From CAG-411 sp963643465 (lineage in GTDB: Bacteria > Bacillota > Clostridia > Lachnospirales > Lachnospiraceae), in the NCBI GenBank assembly GCA_963643465.1, contig CAVIJT010000020.1, forward strand, positions 1 to 46,154: a stretch of 46,154 bases of DNA, written 5' to 3'. A program made the translations under genes and the position numbers. Each line of letters opens with the position of its first letter. The first letter of the stretch is position 1. Below the pieces are notes generated by a model. That model worked only from the letters and a program-made list of their open reading frames with translations, made no database searches and had not been told where the DNA came from. Positions 24,501-34,147 of the stretch are shown in pieces.

Positions 24501-26249
24501 TTATTCTGAAATTTGCTTGATACCTGAAATGTCAGGAGAAATGACAAGTGAATAATTAGTATAATAAACGACAAAACCTGGTTTGCTTCCGTTTGGTTTT
24601 TTTACATTTTTTTTCTCAGTATAATCAATTTCCACTTTGTCCTGATCAGAACCTTTTGAGTAATAGCCAGCTAGTCGCCCAGCTTCTTCAAAAGTGCGGT
24701 CTGGCAAATCTTCTCCATTGGTTTTTACAACTACATGGGACCCGGCAATTCCTTTTGCGTGAAACCACCAGTCATTTCCAGTGGCAAATTTAAAGGTTAG
24801 TTCGTCGTTTTGGAAATTATTTTTTCCCACATACATATGGAATCCGTCAGAAGATAAATAGTGGAAAGGCTTGCTCACATTTTTTTCTTTCCGCTTTTTG
24901 CCTGTGGAACCTTTTCTCTTCATATAGCCATATTCCACCAGTTCTTCTTTAATTTGTGCCAAATCCTCACTGGCTACCGCAATGTCAAGCGCACTGCTTA
25001 TAGACTCTAAATGACGGATTTCTTCTTCGGTTTCTTTGGTTTGTATGGTTAATGCCTCAAAGGTTCGTTTTAGTTTTCCATAACGATCAAAATATTTTTT
25101 TCCATTTTCAAGGGCGGAAATTGTGTCATCCAGAGGAATTGTAATTTCCTCGTTGGTGTAATAGTTTAAGCATGTCATGGATTTAGAACCGTCAGGGACT
25201 GTGTAACCATAAGTGTTGATTAATTCGCCATATACTTTATATTTATCCCGTTTTTGCGTATCTTTTAATTGGCGCAATTGTAAATCATATTTTTTACGGC
25301 TTCGTTCCAGTGCGTTGGAAATAATTTTTCTAAGATCTGCTGATTTTTGCTGGATTCTAGAATATAAATCTTTGGTTTCATAGTATGATTCTAATACTTT
25401 GGAAATGGAATCTTCCTGCATAGTGTCATATCCTTTGTAGGAAGTAAGTAAAAAACTGGAAAATTCCACAGGTTTTCCTTTTTCAGTTACAATGTTTGGA
25501 GTAAATTCACCATTTGTCACATCTTCCATCATGCGGCAAAAATTGTGATACAAATGTAGCTGTTCCATTTCAGATAGAGCAGTAGCAGATAAATCACTCT
25601 CTAAAGTTGCGCGTACACAAAGCTCATTTGCCATCAAAGGGCTAAATCCCGTAAGGGAAGTATAGATCGCTTTATTTAATGGCAGTGGTTTGTGAAAGAT
25701 GGTATCTAGGAACTCTTCTTGTGTGATAGTAAGTGGATTGTACTTGTTTTGCGTTTTTGGAACAAAATAAGTGCGACCAGGCAATACTTCACGAACGGAA
25801 CTAACCATGCTAGAGATATGTTTGATACTGTCAATAATAGTGAGATCGTTGTCGCAGAAAATAATATTACTGTGTTTTCCCATAATTTCAACAATCAAAT
25901 ATTTGGTACAAACATCCCCCAGTTCATTTAAATGTTCGATTTCAATTTTTACAATTCGTTCCATATCTGGTTGCGTAATAGATAAAATTCTTGCGCTATT
26001 TAAATGTTTTCTTAGTAGCATACAAAAATTTGGCGCAACCATAGGACTGATTTTATTTTTATCTGTTAGATAAATAAGAGGAAGGCTGGCGTTGGCGGAG
26101 AGAAATAATCGTTCCTGTCCTTTGTTCCCCTTGATAGTAAGTAAAAGAGCATCTTTCTCCGGCTGGGCAATTTTGTTGATTCGTCCGCCTATCAGATGCT
26201 CAGAAAGTTCTTTGGTTATATTGGAAATTACGATTCCGTCAAATGCCAA
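24501..26249 (-). CDS. rqcH: Ribosome quality control protein RqcH (NFACT family)
   Basis: A 582-residue NFACT/Rqc2 homologue. It binds stalled 50S subunits and adds alanine tails to trapped nascent chains for degradation. The NFACT-N domain begins MAFDGIVISNITKEL, with HLIGGRINKIAQPEKDALLLT next; a coiled coil covers about 275-430; the NFACT-R domain contains NDWWFHAKGIAGSHVVVK near 505. These proteins were earlier called fibronectin-binding. The TTG at 26249, 8 bases after GGAGG (26258-26262), matches the conserved N-terminus; the frame open from 26264 overlaps that ribosome site. Probably in one operon with the DUF5662 gene upstream and the phosphatase downstream. Confidence 0.92.
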   Translation of the reverse strand: MAFDGIVISNITKELSEHLIGGRINKIAQPEKDALLLTIKGNKGQERLFLSANASLPLIYLTDKNKISPMVAPNFCMLLRKHLNSARILSITQPDMERIVKIEIEHLNELGDVCTKYLIVEIMGKHSNIIFCDNDLTIIDSIKHISSMVSSVREVLPGRTYFVPKTQNKYNPLTITQEEFLDTIFHKPLPLNKAIYTSLTGFSPLMANELCVRATLESDLSATALSEMEQLHLYHNFCRMMEDVTNGEFTPNIVTEKGKPVEFSSFLLTSYKGYDTMQEDSISKVLESYYETKDLYSRIQQKSADLRKIISNALERSRKKYDLQLRQLKDTQKRDKYKVYGELINTYGYTVPDGSKSMTCLNYYTNEEITIPLDDTISALENGKKYFDRYGKLKRTFEALTIQTKETEEEIRHLESISSALDIAVASEDLAQIKEELVEYGYMKRKGSTGKKRKEKNVSKPFHYLSSDGFHMYVGKNNFQNDELTFKFATGNDWWFHAKGIAGSHVVVKTNGEDLPDRTFEEAGRLAGYYSKGSDQDKVEIDYTEKKNVKKPNGSKPGFVVYYTNYSLVISPDISGIKQISE

Positions 26250-26317
26250 AGTATTCACCTCCAAAAAATTAATAATAAGGAAAGCGTTTACCTGTCTTTC
26301 AAAAGAAAATAGGCGGA

Positions 26318-26866
26318 TTAACGCTTTAGTGTACGTATATATACAAAGGTTTCTTTTTCTCCTTTTTCTGCAAGCATAGTCAGTAATTGTTCTAGTATAG
26401 CTGCAGTGTCTGGATGAATCATACGATGATCTTTTCTATGAGAAAAATATTCCAGTGGACTGCTATCTGTATAGTTTTCTTTCATATATATCTTACTTGC
26501 GGCTACTCGGTCACAAAACATTTCAATTACATATTTGGTAGGCATAGGTACTGCCTCCATTTGTTTACTATGTTTATTATAATCCGTCCAATATTCAAAA
26601 TGGTGTTTGTTACGACCTTTGTGATGCATCCATGCTTTGGAATATCCATAGGCATCCCGTTCCCCTTCGTTTGGACTTCGAAATCCCTGATAATAACGAA
26701 CCCCTACCCAAAACTCGCTAGGACTGTATTTAGATAAGTCATGACGCAGACCTTGCCATAAGATACCTGCGCGGAAACAATTTTTAATCACAGCATGACG
26801 GTGTTTGGTTATGGTGTGAAAATGCTTGAAAATATTGATAACATGAATATGTTCTTTCTGTCTCAT
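26318..26866 (-). CDS. DUF5662 family protein
   Basis: A 182-residue protein of a family found in Firmicutes and of unknown function. Conserved stretches are GLRHDLSKYSPSEF near residue 39, GYSKAWMHHKGRNKHHFEYW near 74, and PTKYVIEMFCDRVAASKIY near 109. The His/Asp-rich motifs recall HD-domain metal phosphohydrolases, which is inference. AGGAGG lies 7 bases before the ATG. It has its own promoter and heads the rqcH unit. Confidence 0.82.
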   Translation of the reverse strand: MRQKEHIHVINIFKHFHTITKHRHAVIKNCFRAGILWQGLRHDLSKYSPSEFWVGVRYYQGFRSPNEGERDAYGYSKAWMHHKGRNKHHFEYWTDYNKHSKQMEAVPMPTKYVIEMFCDRVAASKIYMKENYTDSSPLEYFSHRKDHRMIHPDTAAILEQLLTMLAEKGEKETFVYIRTLKR

Positions 26867-26888
26867 TGTGTTGCCTCCTATCTTCTAT

Positions 26889-26917
26889 ATTATAGGAAAA
26901 AAATTTTTTCTTGTAAA
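26889..26917 (-). promoter_or_regulatory. Promoter of the DUF5662/rqcH unit
   Basis: Minus-strand TTTACA (26917-26912), 17 bases, perfect TATAAT (26894-26889), ending about 20 bases before the ATG. Confidence 0.7.
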
Positions 26918-27007
26918 CATATTCACAGAAATTATTGTGCCAAAAGTTTCCGTCACTGTTTGTAGGATTTCTTATGACTGGGAATTTGTTACTTTTTGCT
27001 TTCAGAC

Positions 27008-27036
27008 TTGAGGGTGGATAGGAAATATGTTAGAAT
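27008..27036 (+). promoter_or_regulatory. Promoter of the GH25 lysozyme gene
   Basis: TTGAGG (27008-27013), 17 bases, TAGAAT (27031-27036), with TG one base upstream of the -10 (extended -10). It excludes starts before about 27045 for the lysozyme and so supports ATG 27095. Confidence 0.65.
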
Positions 27037-27094
27037 GAAACGGCTATTTAATGGAAAAGAAACCAGTTTATTTGCAAAAGAGGAAGGAAATGAG

Positions 27095-27832
27095 ATGAAA
27101 GGAAAAAACATAATAAAAATAGTAGCTGCGGTGCTTCTGATATGTTTCAGTGCATTTGCTTTTTTGCTTTGGGAAGGAATACTGTTTATTCATGAACCAT
27201 TAGAAAAAAATTATCCGGTACGAGGAATTGATCTTTCTCATTATCAGGGAGAGGTAGAGTGGAAGAATATAAAAGAAGATATGGATATTACCTTTGCCTT
27301 TATTAAGGCAACAGAGGGAAGTGGCCATGTAGATGAAAAATTTGAAGAAAATTGGAAAGAAGCTCAGGAGAGTGGGTTATATATAGGTGCGTATCATTTT
27401 TTTAGTTTTGATAGTCCGGGAAAAACTCAGGCGAAAAATTTCATGAAATATGTAACGGTTGTAGACCATATGTTGCCACCGGTTGTAGATGTGGAATATT
27501 ACGATGATAAAGCCAGCAATCCTCCTTCCGTACAAGAGGTAAGAGAAGAACTGGATAATTTTATATATGAGATAGAAGAGGAGTATGGGTGTAAACCAAT
27601 TATTTACACTACCATGTCAGTCTATAACAAATATATTAACGAATACTATAATGCGTATCCACTTTGGATAAGGAATACTTATTATCGCCCATTTTTAGTA
27701 AAAAATCGTCAATGGACATTTTGGCAGTATTCAGAAAAGGGAGACTGGCCATATGGAAAAGGAAATGTGGATATGAATGTATTTGCAGGAAGTTTAAAGA
27801 GTTTTTTGCGTTATTTTGAATTGGAGGAATAG
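27095..27832 (+). CDS. Membrane-anchored GH25 lysozyme
   Basis: A 245-residue GH25 muramidase that would cut the peptidoglycan glycan strand. A single N-terminal membrane segment (about residues 6-29) anchors it with the catalytic domain outside. Catalytic residues are in RGIDLSHYQGEVEW near 43 and PPVVDVEYYDD near 128 (the DxE pair); IKATEGSGHVD and GAYHFF follow the family pattern, and WTFWQYSEKGDW is near the end. AGGAAGG at 27081-27087 supports ATG 27095. There are no cell-wall-binding repeats. It may be a remodelling enzyme; the HAD gene follows after 5 bases. Confidence 0.9.
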   Translation: MKGKNIIKIVAAVLLICFSAFAFLLWEGILFIHEPLEKNYPVRGIDLSHYQGEVEWKNIKEDMDITFAFIKATEGSGHVDEKFEENWKEAQESGLYIGAYHFFSFDSPGKTQAKNFMKYVTVVDHMLPPVVDVEYYDDKASNPPSVQEVREELDNFIYEIEEEYGCKPIIYTTMSVYNKYINEYYNAYPLWIRNTYYRPFLVKNRQWTFWQYSEKGDWPYGKGNVDMNVFAGSLKSFLRYFELEE

Positions 27833-27837
27833 ATTTC

Positions 27838-28488
27838 ATGGAAATAAAGGGAATCATTTTTGATATGGATGGTTTGATGATTGATACAGAAAAGTTGCTG
27901 CACAAATATTGGGTGCAGGCGGCAAATGAATTCGGATATCCCATGACTATTGAGCATGTATTACAGATTCGAAGTCTGGCTGCAAAGTTTGCCATTCCCA
28001 AATTAAAGTCTATGCTTGGAGAAGAGTTTGACTATTACAAAGTACGGGCAAGAAGAATGGAACTTATGAATCAGCATGTGGAGCAATATGGGTTGGAAAA
28101 GAAAAAGGGATTGGATGAATTGCTTGACTATGCAAAAGAAAATGGATATGCCATGGCGGTAGCAACTGCAACAGATGAGGAAAGAACAGAAAAATATTTA
28201 AAAAGCATAGGAAAATATGCGTATTTTGATGAAATTGTCTGTGGACCTATGGTGGCAAATGGAAAACCAGAGCCAGACATTTATCTGGAGGCAGCAAAGC
28301 GATTGCAGTTACCTACAAAGCAATGTATGGCATTAGAGGATTCGCCAAATGGCATTTTGGCAGCTTATCGTGCCGGATGTATACCAGTTATGGTTCCAGA
28401 TTTAGATGAGCCGTCGAAAGAAACAAGAGAACAGTTGTATGAATGTGTTTCGGATTTGACACAGGTTATTCCGTTATTAAAGAGGTAA
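27838..28488 (+). CDS. HAD-family phosphatase (beta-phosphoglucomutase-like)
   Basis: A 216-residue HAD-IA hydrolase. Motif I is FDMDGLMIDTEKL near residue 8, motif II TATDEERTEK near 104, Lys in NGKPEPDIYL near 141, and EDSPNGILAAYRAGC near 166. The sequence pattern (DMDGLMIDTE) is typical of sugar-phosphate phosphatases or beta-phosphoglucomutase-like enzymes; the substrate is unknown. The ribosome site GGAGG lies inside the end of the lysozyme gene, so translation is linked. Confidence 0.87.
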   Translation: MEIKGIIFDMDGLMIDTEKLLHKYWVQAANEFGYPMTIEHVLQIRSLAAKFAIPKLKSMLGEEFDYYKVRARRMELMNQHVEQYGLEKKKGLDELLDYAKENGYAMAVATATDEERTEKYLKSIGKYAYFDEIVCGPMVANGKPEPDIYLEAAKRLQLPTKQCMALEDSPNGILAAYRAGCIPVMVPDLDEPSKETREQLYECVSDLTQVIPLLKR

Positions 28489-28637
28489 ATAATTACAATG
28501 TGTGCAAAAGTGCAAGAAAATGCCACAATTATCCGATATAGTAAATTGGTAGTAACTAATTGAAAAAACATGTAATTGCGAAAGTCTTTTGCAGAAAAGC
28601 AATGTAGTTACCATATATTAATGAAAGGGGGAGAAAA

Positions 28638-30428
28638 ATGAGAAAGAAAATGGGAGCAAGGCTCTTAAGTATGATTCTTATTTTACTCGTAACAGTTACA
28701 AGTGTGTTTGGCGGAAAATCGCTATATGTGGAGGCGGCGTCCTCTATTACCGTTCGGTATGGCGGTAGTAGACACACCTTTAATGCAAGAAACCAGACAA
28801 AGGCAAAGGTAAATGGCAAAGTGGTAAAAACAACAATGCCGGGAGTAATTGTAGACGGTGTGAATTTGGTATCTCCTACCGTTTTTAAGACAAAAGCATT
28901 GGGGATTACTTATAAGTATAACGCAAAGAATAAAGTAGTTACTTTGAAGAAAAGTGGGACAACCATTAAGATTACTATGGGTTCCCAATATGCAAAAGTA
29001 AATGGTGAAAAAGTTTCTATGGGTTCTAAGGCTTTGCGTATGTATTATGTGGCAAAGAAAAAGAACTATAATATGCTTCCTGCTCGGTTTGTAATTGAAA
29101 CTTTTGGCATGAGTTATACATGGAAGCAGTCATCCAGAACTTGTGTTATAAAGACGAAGAAGGAAGTGACACCAACTGCAACAGTGGCACCAACACCAAC
29201 AGTTGAGCCAACAGCGACACCAAAACCAGAGGAGACACCGTCCGTCGATGAGTTGGTATCTGGTCCGTCGATTTCTACATCCGGGTCTGCTGCAACAGGT
29301 TCAGCCGTATCTGATGGGTTTACAGAGATGAAGGCAATGTGGATTTCCTATTTGGAGTATGGAAATGGAGCTAAGACAGAAGCGCAATTTACGCAAAAAA
29401 TGAACACTATGTTTGATAATTGTGTGTCCTATGGAATGAATACAGTAATTGTACAAGTTCGACCATTTAGTGATGCTATGTATGAATCGGATTATTTTCC
29501 ATGGTCAAAATACGCATCAGGAACTCTTGGAACAAATCCAGGTTATGATCCATTAAAAATTATGGTAGAACTTGCACATCAAAAGGGGCTAAAGATTCAG
29601 GCGTGGGTAAATCCGTATCGTGTTACTCTTGGATCCACAAATATATCTTCTTTGCCAGATGGACATCCTGCTAAAAAATGGAGAAACAATTCTTCTGAGA
29701 CGGTAAAACGTAGAGTATTGAGTTATGGAGGCAATTTATATTATAATCCAAGTTGTGCAGCCGTTCGTACATTGATTGTAGATGGTGTAAAGGAAATTGT
29801 GCAGAAATATGATGTAGATGGAATTCATTTTGATGATTATTTTTATCCAAATCTTGGAACAGATTATGAAACTAATTTTGATGCTACAGAGTATGAGACT
29901 TATGTGGAAAAATGTGAAGAGAATGGAACAACACCAAAGACCATTGTGCAGTGGAGAAGAAGCAATGTAAATACTTTAGTTAAAAAAGTATATGCAGCAG
30001 TAAAAGAGGTTAATCCAAATGTAGAGTTTGGTATTAGCCCGGCAGGTAATATCAATAATCTGCTTAGTTCTAGTGCATATTATGTTAATGTAAAGACATG
30101 GATGGCAAATAGTGGATATGTAGATTATATTTGTCCACAAATTTATTGGAGTTTCCAAAACAGCACATGTCCGTTTGCAGAAACGGTTGATAAATGGGCT
30201 GCTCTTAAAACAAGCGATAGTGTGAAATTGTACATAGGAATTGCGGTATATCGTGCCGGAAGTGATGTGGAAAAGGAATGGGCCAATTCAGATGATGTGT
30301 TAAAGAGACAAATTGAGTATGGAAGAAGCGTGAAAAGTGTAAGTGGTTTTGCATTTTACCGTTATGATTCTTTCCAATCTTCCATTTGTCAGGCAGAAAT
30401 TGCAAATCTTCTTCCTATCCTAAAATAA
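28638..30428 (+). CDS. Secreted GHL10 (DUF187-type) glycoside hydrolase-like protein
   Basis: A 596-residue secreted protein. A signal peptide covers about 1-33 (cleavage near VEA-AS). Residues 35-175 resemble a copper amine oxidase N-terminal (stalk) domain, common as a wall-associated module in Clostridia (VKVNGEKVSMG, LPARFVIETFG). A Pro/Thr-rich linker of TPT/TAT units spans about 176-220. The catalytic GHL10/DUF187 barrel begins at EMKAMWISYLEY near 229 and includes VIVQVRPFSDAMYES, IQAWVNPYR, DGIHFDDYFYP near 396 and FGISPAGN. The family is close to GH10-like enzymes acting on glycans, including peptidoglycan-derived ones (family knowledge). GAAAGGGGGA precedes the ATG. Likely acts at the envelope. 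Confidence 0.88.
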   Translation: MRKKMGARLLSMILILLVTVTSVFGGKSLYVEAASSITVRYGGSRHTFNARNQTKAKVNGKVVKTTMPGVIVDGVNLVSPTVFKTKALGITYKYNAKNKVVTLKKSGTTIKITMGSQYAKVNGEKVSMGSKALRMYYVAKKKNYNMLPARFVIETFGMSYTWKQSSRTCVIKTKKEVTPTATVAPTPTVEPTATPKPEETPSVDELVSGPSISTSGSAATGSAVSDGFTEMKAMWISYLEYGNGAKTEAQFTQKMNTMFDNCVSYGMNTVIVQVRPFSDAMYESDYFPWSKYASGTLGTNPGYDPLKIMVELAHQKGLKIQAWVNPYRVTLGSTNISSLPDGHPAKKWRNNSSETVKRRVLSYGGNLYYNPSCAAVRTLIVDGVKEIVQKYDVDGIHFDDYFYPNLGTDYETNFDATEYETYVEKCEENGTTPKTIVQWRRSNVNTLVKKVYAAVKEVNPNVEFGISPAGNINNLLSSSAYYVNVKTWMANSGYVDYICPQIYWSFQNSTCPFAETVDKWAALKTSDSVKLYIGIAVYRAGSDVEKEWANSDDVLKRQIEYGRSVKSVSGFAFYRYDSFQSSICQAEIANLLPILK

Positions 30429-30458
30429 GATGAAAAAGTTTTTGTGAAATAGACTTTT

Positions 30459-30494
30459 GGTTACTGTTTTCCCTTTGTTGGGAACACAGTAACC
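30459..30494 (+). terminator. Hairpin after the GHL10 gene
   Basis: GGTTACTGTTTTCCC (30459-30473) pairs with GGGAACACAGTAACC (30480-30494) with one mismatch. No T-run follows directly, so it is either a poor terminator or an mRNA 3' stabiliser. Confidence 0.5.
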
Positions 30495-30659
30495 CTAGGT
30501 TCTATGGGGCAAAAACTTTTTTTTGGTTGGTTGAAACAAATAGTCGAAAATGGTATGATAAGTGTGCTTACTATAAACAGAAAGTGGAAAAGATAATAGG
30601 AAAGAAACATTTGGATAGCATAAAAATACATACTGTGAGAATAGTTGGGAGATTATATT

Positions 30660-32393
30660 GTGAAAAAATTATTAGTGTATTTAAAAGATTATATAAAAGA
30701 AAGTATACTAGGACCAGTATTTAAGCTGGTGGAAGTTATTTTTGAGTTAATGGTTCCATTGGTAATGGCATCACTGATTGATGATGGTATTGCCAATAAT
30801 GACCAGACTCACATTTTCAAAATGTTTGGTTTGCTTGTTCTATTTGGGTTATTTGGTCTGGCTGCTTCAATTAGTGCTCAATATTTTGCGGCAAAGGCGG
30901 CAACGGGATTTGCAAAGAAATTAAAACATGCCTTGTTTCAACATATTCAATCGCTTTCCTTTTCTGAGTTGGATCAAATGGGAACATCAAGCCTGATTAC
31001 ACGAATGACCAGTGACATGAATCAAGTGCAAACAGGAGTAAATTTAACATTACGTCTGTTGCTTCGTTCGCCTTTTGTTGTGTTTGGTGCAATGATTATG
31101 GCATTTACTATTGATGTGAAGGCTGCCCTTATTTTTGTGGTGGCTATTCCGGTTCTTTCTGTGGTTGTATTTGGAATTATGCTTTGGTGTATACCTAGAT
31201 ACCGCATGGTACAAGAACGTTTGGACAGAGTGCTTGGAAAGACAAGGGAAAATCTTACTGGTGCCAGAGTGCTACGTGCGTTTTGTAAAGAAGAGGAAGA
31301 AATTACACAATTTCATTTGGCAAATGAAGATTTAACAAAACTACAAAAACATGTGGGACGCATTTCTGCGTTAATGAATCCTGTAACCTATATTATTATC
31401 AATGTGGCAATCGCCTATTTGATTTGGACAGGTGCTGTTCGTGTTGCCGCCGGAGTGTTGACACAGGGAGAGGTGGTAGCTCTTTATAATTATATGTCTC
31501 AGATTTTAGTAGAATTGATTAAGTTAGCAAATTTAATTATCAATATGACAAAGACCATTGCTTGCGGAAATCGTATTCAGGCAGTTTTTGAAATCGAAAG
31601 TTCCATGAAGGAAGGAAAAAGGGCTGTCAGACAGAATATGGGAGAGTATATGGTAGAGTTTGAGGATGTGACATTAACGTATAAAAATGCCGGAGAGCAA
31701 ACGCTTTCCCATATTGATTTTGCAGCAAAAAAGGGAGAAGTTATTGGAATTATTGGAGGAACTGGTTCTGGAAAATCTTCCTTAGTAAATCTTATTCCAC
31801 GTTTTTATGATGCAACGGAAGGTGCAGTTTTGGTAGATGGAATGGACGTACGGGAATATGAGTACGAAACCTTACGAACCAAAGTATCGGTTTGTTTGCA
31901 GAAGGCAGTTTTATTTCATGGAACCATTCGTGAGAATTTGAGATGGGGAAATGAAAATGCTACTGATGAGGAAATCTACGAAGCCCTTACCATTGCGCAA
32001 GCAAAAGAAGTGGTGGATTCTAAAGAGGGAAAATTAGATTTTGTGGTGGAGCAGGGAGGAAAGAATCTGTCAGGAGGACAAAGACAGAGACTTACCATTG
32101 CAAGAGCTTTGTTGCAAGATGCAGATGTGCTTATATTAGATGATAGTTCTTCTGCGTTGGATTACGCTACAGATGCAGCACTTAGAAAGGCACTTGCCAA
32201 CATGAAGAAAAAAATGACGATTTTTCTTGTGTCCCAGCGTACGTCCTCTATTCAACATGCAAATCAAATTTTAGTGTTAGATGATGGAAAAATGGTTGGA
32301 AAAGGAACGCATGAGCAATTATTAAAAGAAAATGTAGTTTATCAGGAAATTTATTATTCGCAGTTTAAGAAGGAGGAGAACAATGAAAAATAA
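30660..32393 (+). CDS. ABC exporter, subunit A of pair 1 (degenerate ATP site)
   Basis: A 577-residue half-transporter: six membrane helices (about 15-300) then an ATPase domain. Walker A is GGTGSGKSS near 364 and the signature is LSGGQRQRL near 465. After Walker B the catalytic Glu is Asp (LILDDSSSALD) and the switch His is Gln (VSQRTSSI), the pattern of the non-hydrolysing side of heterodimeric exporters such as TM287/288 and BmrCD (family knowledge). It overlaps subunit B by 11 bases. Start GTG 30660 has GGGAG at 30647-30651; the in-frame TTG at 30645 overlaps it. Substrates of such pairs are usually hydrophobic compounds; not predictable here. Confidence 0.92.
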   Translation: MKKLLVYLKDYIKESILGPVFKLVEVIFELMVPLVMASLIDDGIANNDQTHIFKMFGLLVLFGLFGLAASISAQYFAAKAATGFAKKLKHALFQHIQSLSFSELDQMGTSSLITRMTSDMNQVQTGVNLTLRLLLRSPFVVFGAMIMAFTIDVKAALIFVVAIPVLSVVVFGIMLWCIPRYRMVQERLDRVLGKTRENLTGARVLRAFCKEEEEITQFHLANEDLTKLQKHVGRISALMNPVTYIIINVAIAYLIWTGAVRVAAGVLTQGEVVALYNYMSQILVELIKLANLIINMTKTIACGNRIQAVFEIESSMKEGKRAVRQNMGEYMVEFEDVTLTYKNAGEQTLSHIDFAAKKGEVIGIIGGTGSGKSSLVNLIPRFYDATEGAVLVDGMDVREYEYETLRTKVSVCLQKAVLFHGTIRENLRWGNENATDEEIYEALTIAQAKEVVDSKEGKLDFVVEQGGKNLSGGQRQRLTIARALLQDADVLILDDSSSALDYATDAALRKALANMKKKMTIFLVSQRTSSIQHANQILVLDDGKMVGKGTHEQLLKENVVYQEIYYSQFKKEENNEK

Positions 32394-34128
32394 GAAAAAA
32401 AGCAGTACATTGTCATCCGTTCTTCAATATATTAAAAAATATTATGGTTTGCTGATTTGTTCCATGGTATTTGCTTTTATCAGTGTGATACTTACACTAT
32501 ATATTCCTATTGTAGTTGGAGATGCCATAGATTTAATTGTGGGACCTGGAAACGTAGATAAACGAATGTTAGGATTGCTTGTACGAGTGGTAGTTCTTGC
32601 AGTTTTAACGGCGCTTTGTCAGTGGATTATGAATATGATTAATAATAAAATTACTTATCAAGTGGTTAGAGATATTCGAGATGAGGCTTTTGAAAAATTG
32701 CAGCATGTGCCACTAAAATATATTGATGGACATTCTTATGGGGAAATTGTTAGCCGTGTCATTGCGGATGTAGACCAATTTGCAGATGGATTGTTAATGG
32801 GATTTACACAGTTGTTTACTGGTGTTGTTACAATAGCAGCCACTTTGTTCTTTATGTTTTACATTAATGGGTGGATTGCGCTTATTGTAGTTGTGTTGAC
32901 ACCATTATCTTTGTTTGTAGCACAGTTTATTGCAAAAAAGACCTACCATATGTTTTTAAAACAGTCAGAAATTAGAGCCGAGCAAACGGCATTGATAGAA
33001 GAAATGGTTGGAAATCAATCTGTAGTAAAAGCCTATCACAGAGAAGATGAAGTGATGGACGAATTTGATGATATTAATCAGCGGTTAGAGACTTGTTCGT
33101 TGAAAGCTACCTTTTTTTCTTCTCTTACAAATCCAATGACACGTTTTGTTAATAGTGTAGTGTATGCAGCAGTGGGGCTTTCCGGAGCTTTATTTTCCAT
33201 TCATGGAATGATTACGGTCGGTGGGTTATCTTGTTTTTTAAGTTATGCCAATCAGTACACCAAACCTTTTAATGAAATTTCAGGAGTTATCACAGAGCTG
33301 CAAAATGCGTTGGCTTGTGCAGGTCGCGTGTTGGAATTGATACATGAGGAGGCAGAGGGTGAAGAGGAATGTGTGGATGTTCTTTCTAAGGCAAAGGGAG
33401 CTGTGGAATTGGAACATGTATATTTTTCTTATGTTGCGGACAAAAAGTTAGTGGAAGATTTTAACTTATCGGTGAAACCGGGACAACGAATTGCCATTGT
33501 AGGTCCTACGGGGTGTGGAAAGACCACTATGATTAATCTGTTAATGCGCTTTTACGATGTAAACAGTGGAAGTATAAAAATGGACGGAAAAGATATTCGA
33601 AGTATTTCCAGAAAAAGTTTAAGAAGTAATGTAGGTATGGTGCTTCAAGAAACCTGGCTTAAGACCGGTACTGTTTTTGAAAATATCAGCATGGGAAAAC
33701 CGGATGCTACGATGGAAGAAGTGGTAGAGGCAGCAAAAGCATCTCATGCCCACAGCTTTATCAAACGACTTCCCAATGGTTATGATACAGTAATTGGAGA
33801 AAACAGTTTTTCTCTTTCTCAAGGACAGAAGCAGTTGTTATGTATTGCGCGTGTTATGTTATGCTTGCCACCAATGCTTATTTTGGACGAGGCAACTTCT
33901 TCTATTGATACTAGAACAGAAATAAAAATACAAGAGGCATTTTCACGAATGATGCAGGGAAGAACCAGTTTTATCGTAGCTCATCGGTTATCTACCATAC
34001 AGGAGGCTGATGTAATATTAGTTATGAAAGATGGGAATATTATAGAACAGGGCAATCACGCTTCATTGATAGAACAGAATGGTTTTTACGCCAAATTATA
34101 TAATAGTCAGTTTGAACCGGTAGCATAG
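32383..34128 (+). CDS. ABC exporter, subunit B of pair 1 (canonical catalytic site)
   Basis: A 581-residue half-transporter with six membrane helices and an ATPase domain. Walker A GPTGCGKTT near 370, catalytic Glu in LILDEATSSID and His in VAHRLSTIQ are all present, so this subunit hydrolyses ATP. Its signature is LSQGQ rather than LSGGQ, which faces the degenerate site of subunit A. AGGAGG lies in the end of subunit A. Together they form one membrane exporter. Confidence 0.92.
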   Translation: MKNKKKSSTLSSVLQYIKKYYGLLICSMVFAFISVILTLYIPIVVGDAIDLIVGPGNVDKRMLGLLVRVVVLAVLTALCQWIMNMINNKITYQVVRDIRDEAFEKLQHVPLKYIDGHSYGEIVSRVIADVDQFADGLLMGFTQLFTGVVTIAATLFFMFYINGWIALIVVVLTPLSLFVAQFIAKKTYHMFLKQSEIRAEQTALIEEMVGNQSVVKAYHREDEVMDEFDDINQRLETCSLKATFFSSLTNPMTRFVNSVVYAAVGLSGALFSIHGMITVGGLSCFLSYANQYTKPFNEISGVITELQNALACAGRVLELIHEEAEGEEECVDVLSKAKGAVELEHVYFSYVADKKLVEDFNLSVKPGQRIAIVGPTGCGKTTMINLLMRFYDVNSGSIKMDGKDIRSISRKSLRSNVGMVLQETWLKTGTVFENISMGKPDATMEEVVEAAKASHAHSFIKRLPNGYDTVIGENSFSLSQGQKQLLCIARVMLCLPPMLILDEATSSIDTRTEIKIQEAFSRMMQGRTSFIVAHRLSTIQEADVILVMKDGNIIEQGNHASLIEQNGFYAKLYNSQFEPVA

Positions 34129-34147
34129 TTTGGAATGGAGGATATAT

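Noticed and set aside
29165..29240. Repeats of ACACCAAC/ACAGC type
   Set aside because: This is the codon pattern of the Pro/Thr linker of the GHL10 protein, not a separate repeat or CRISPR.
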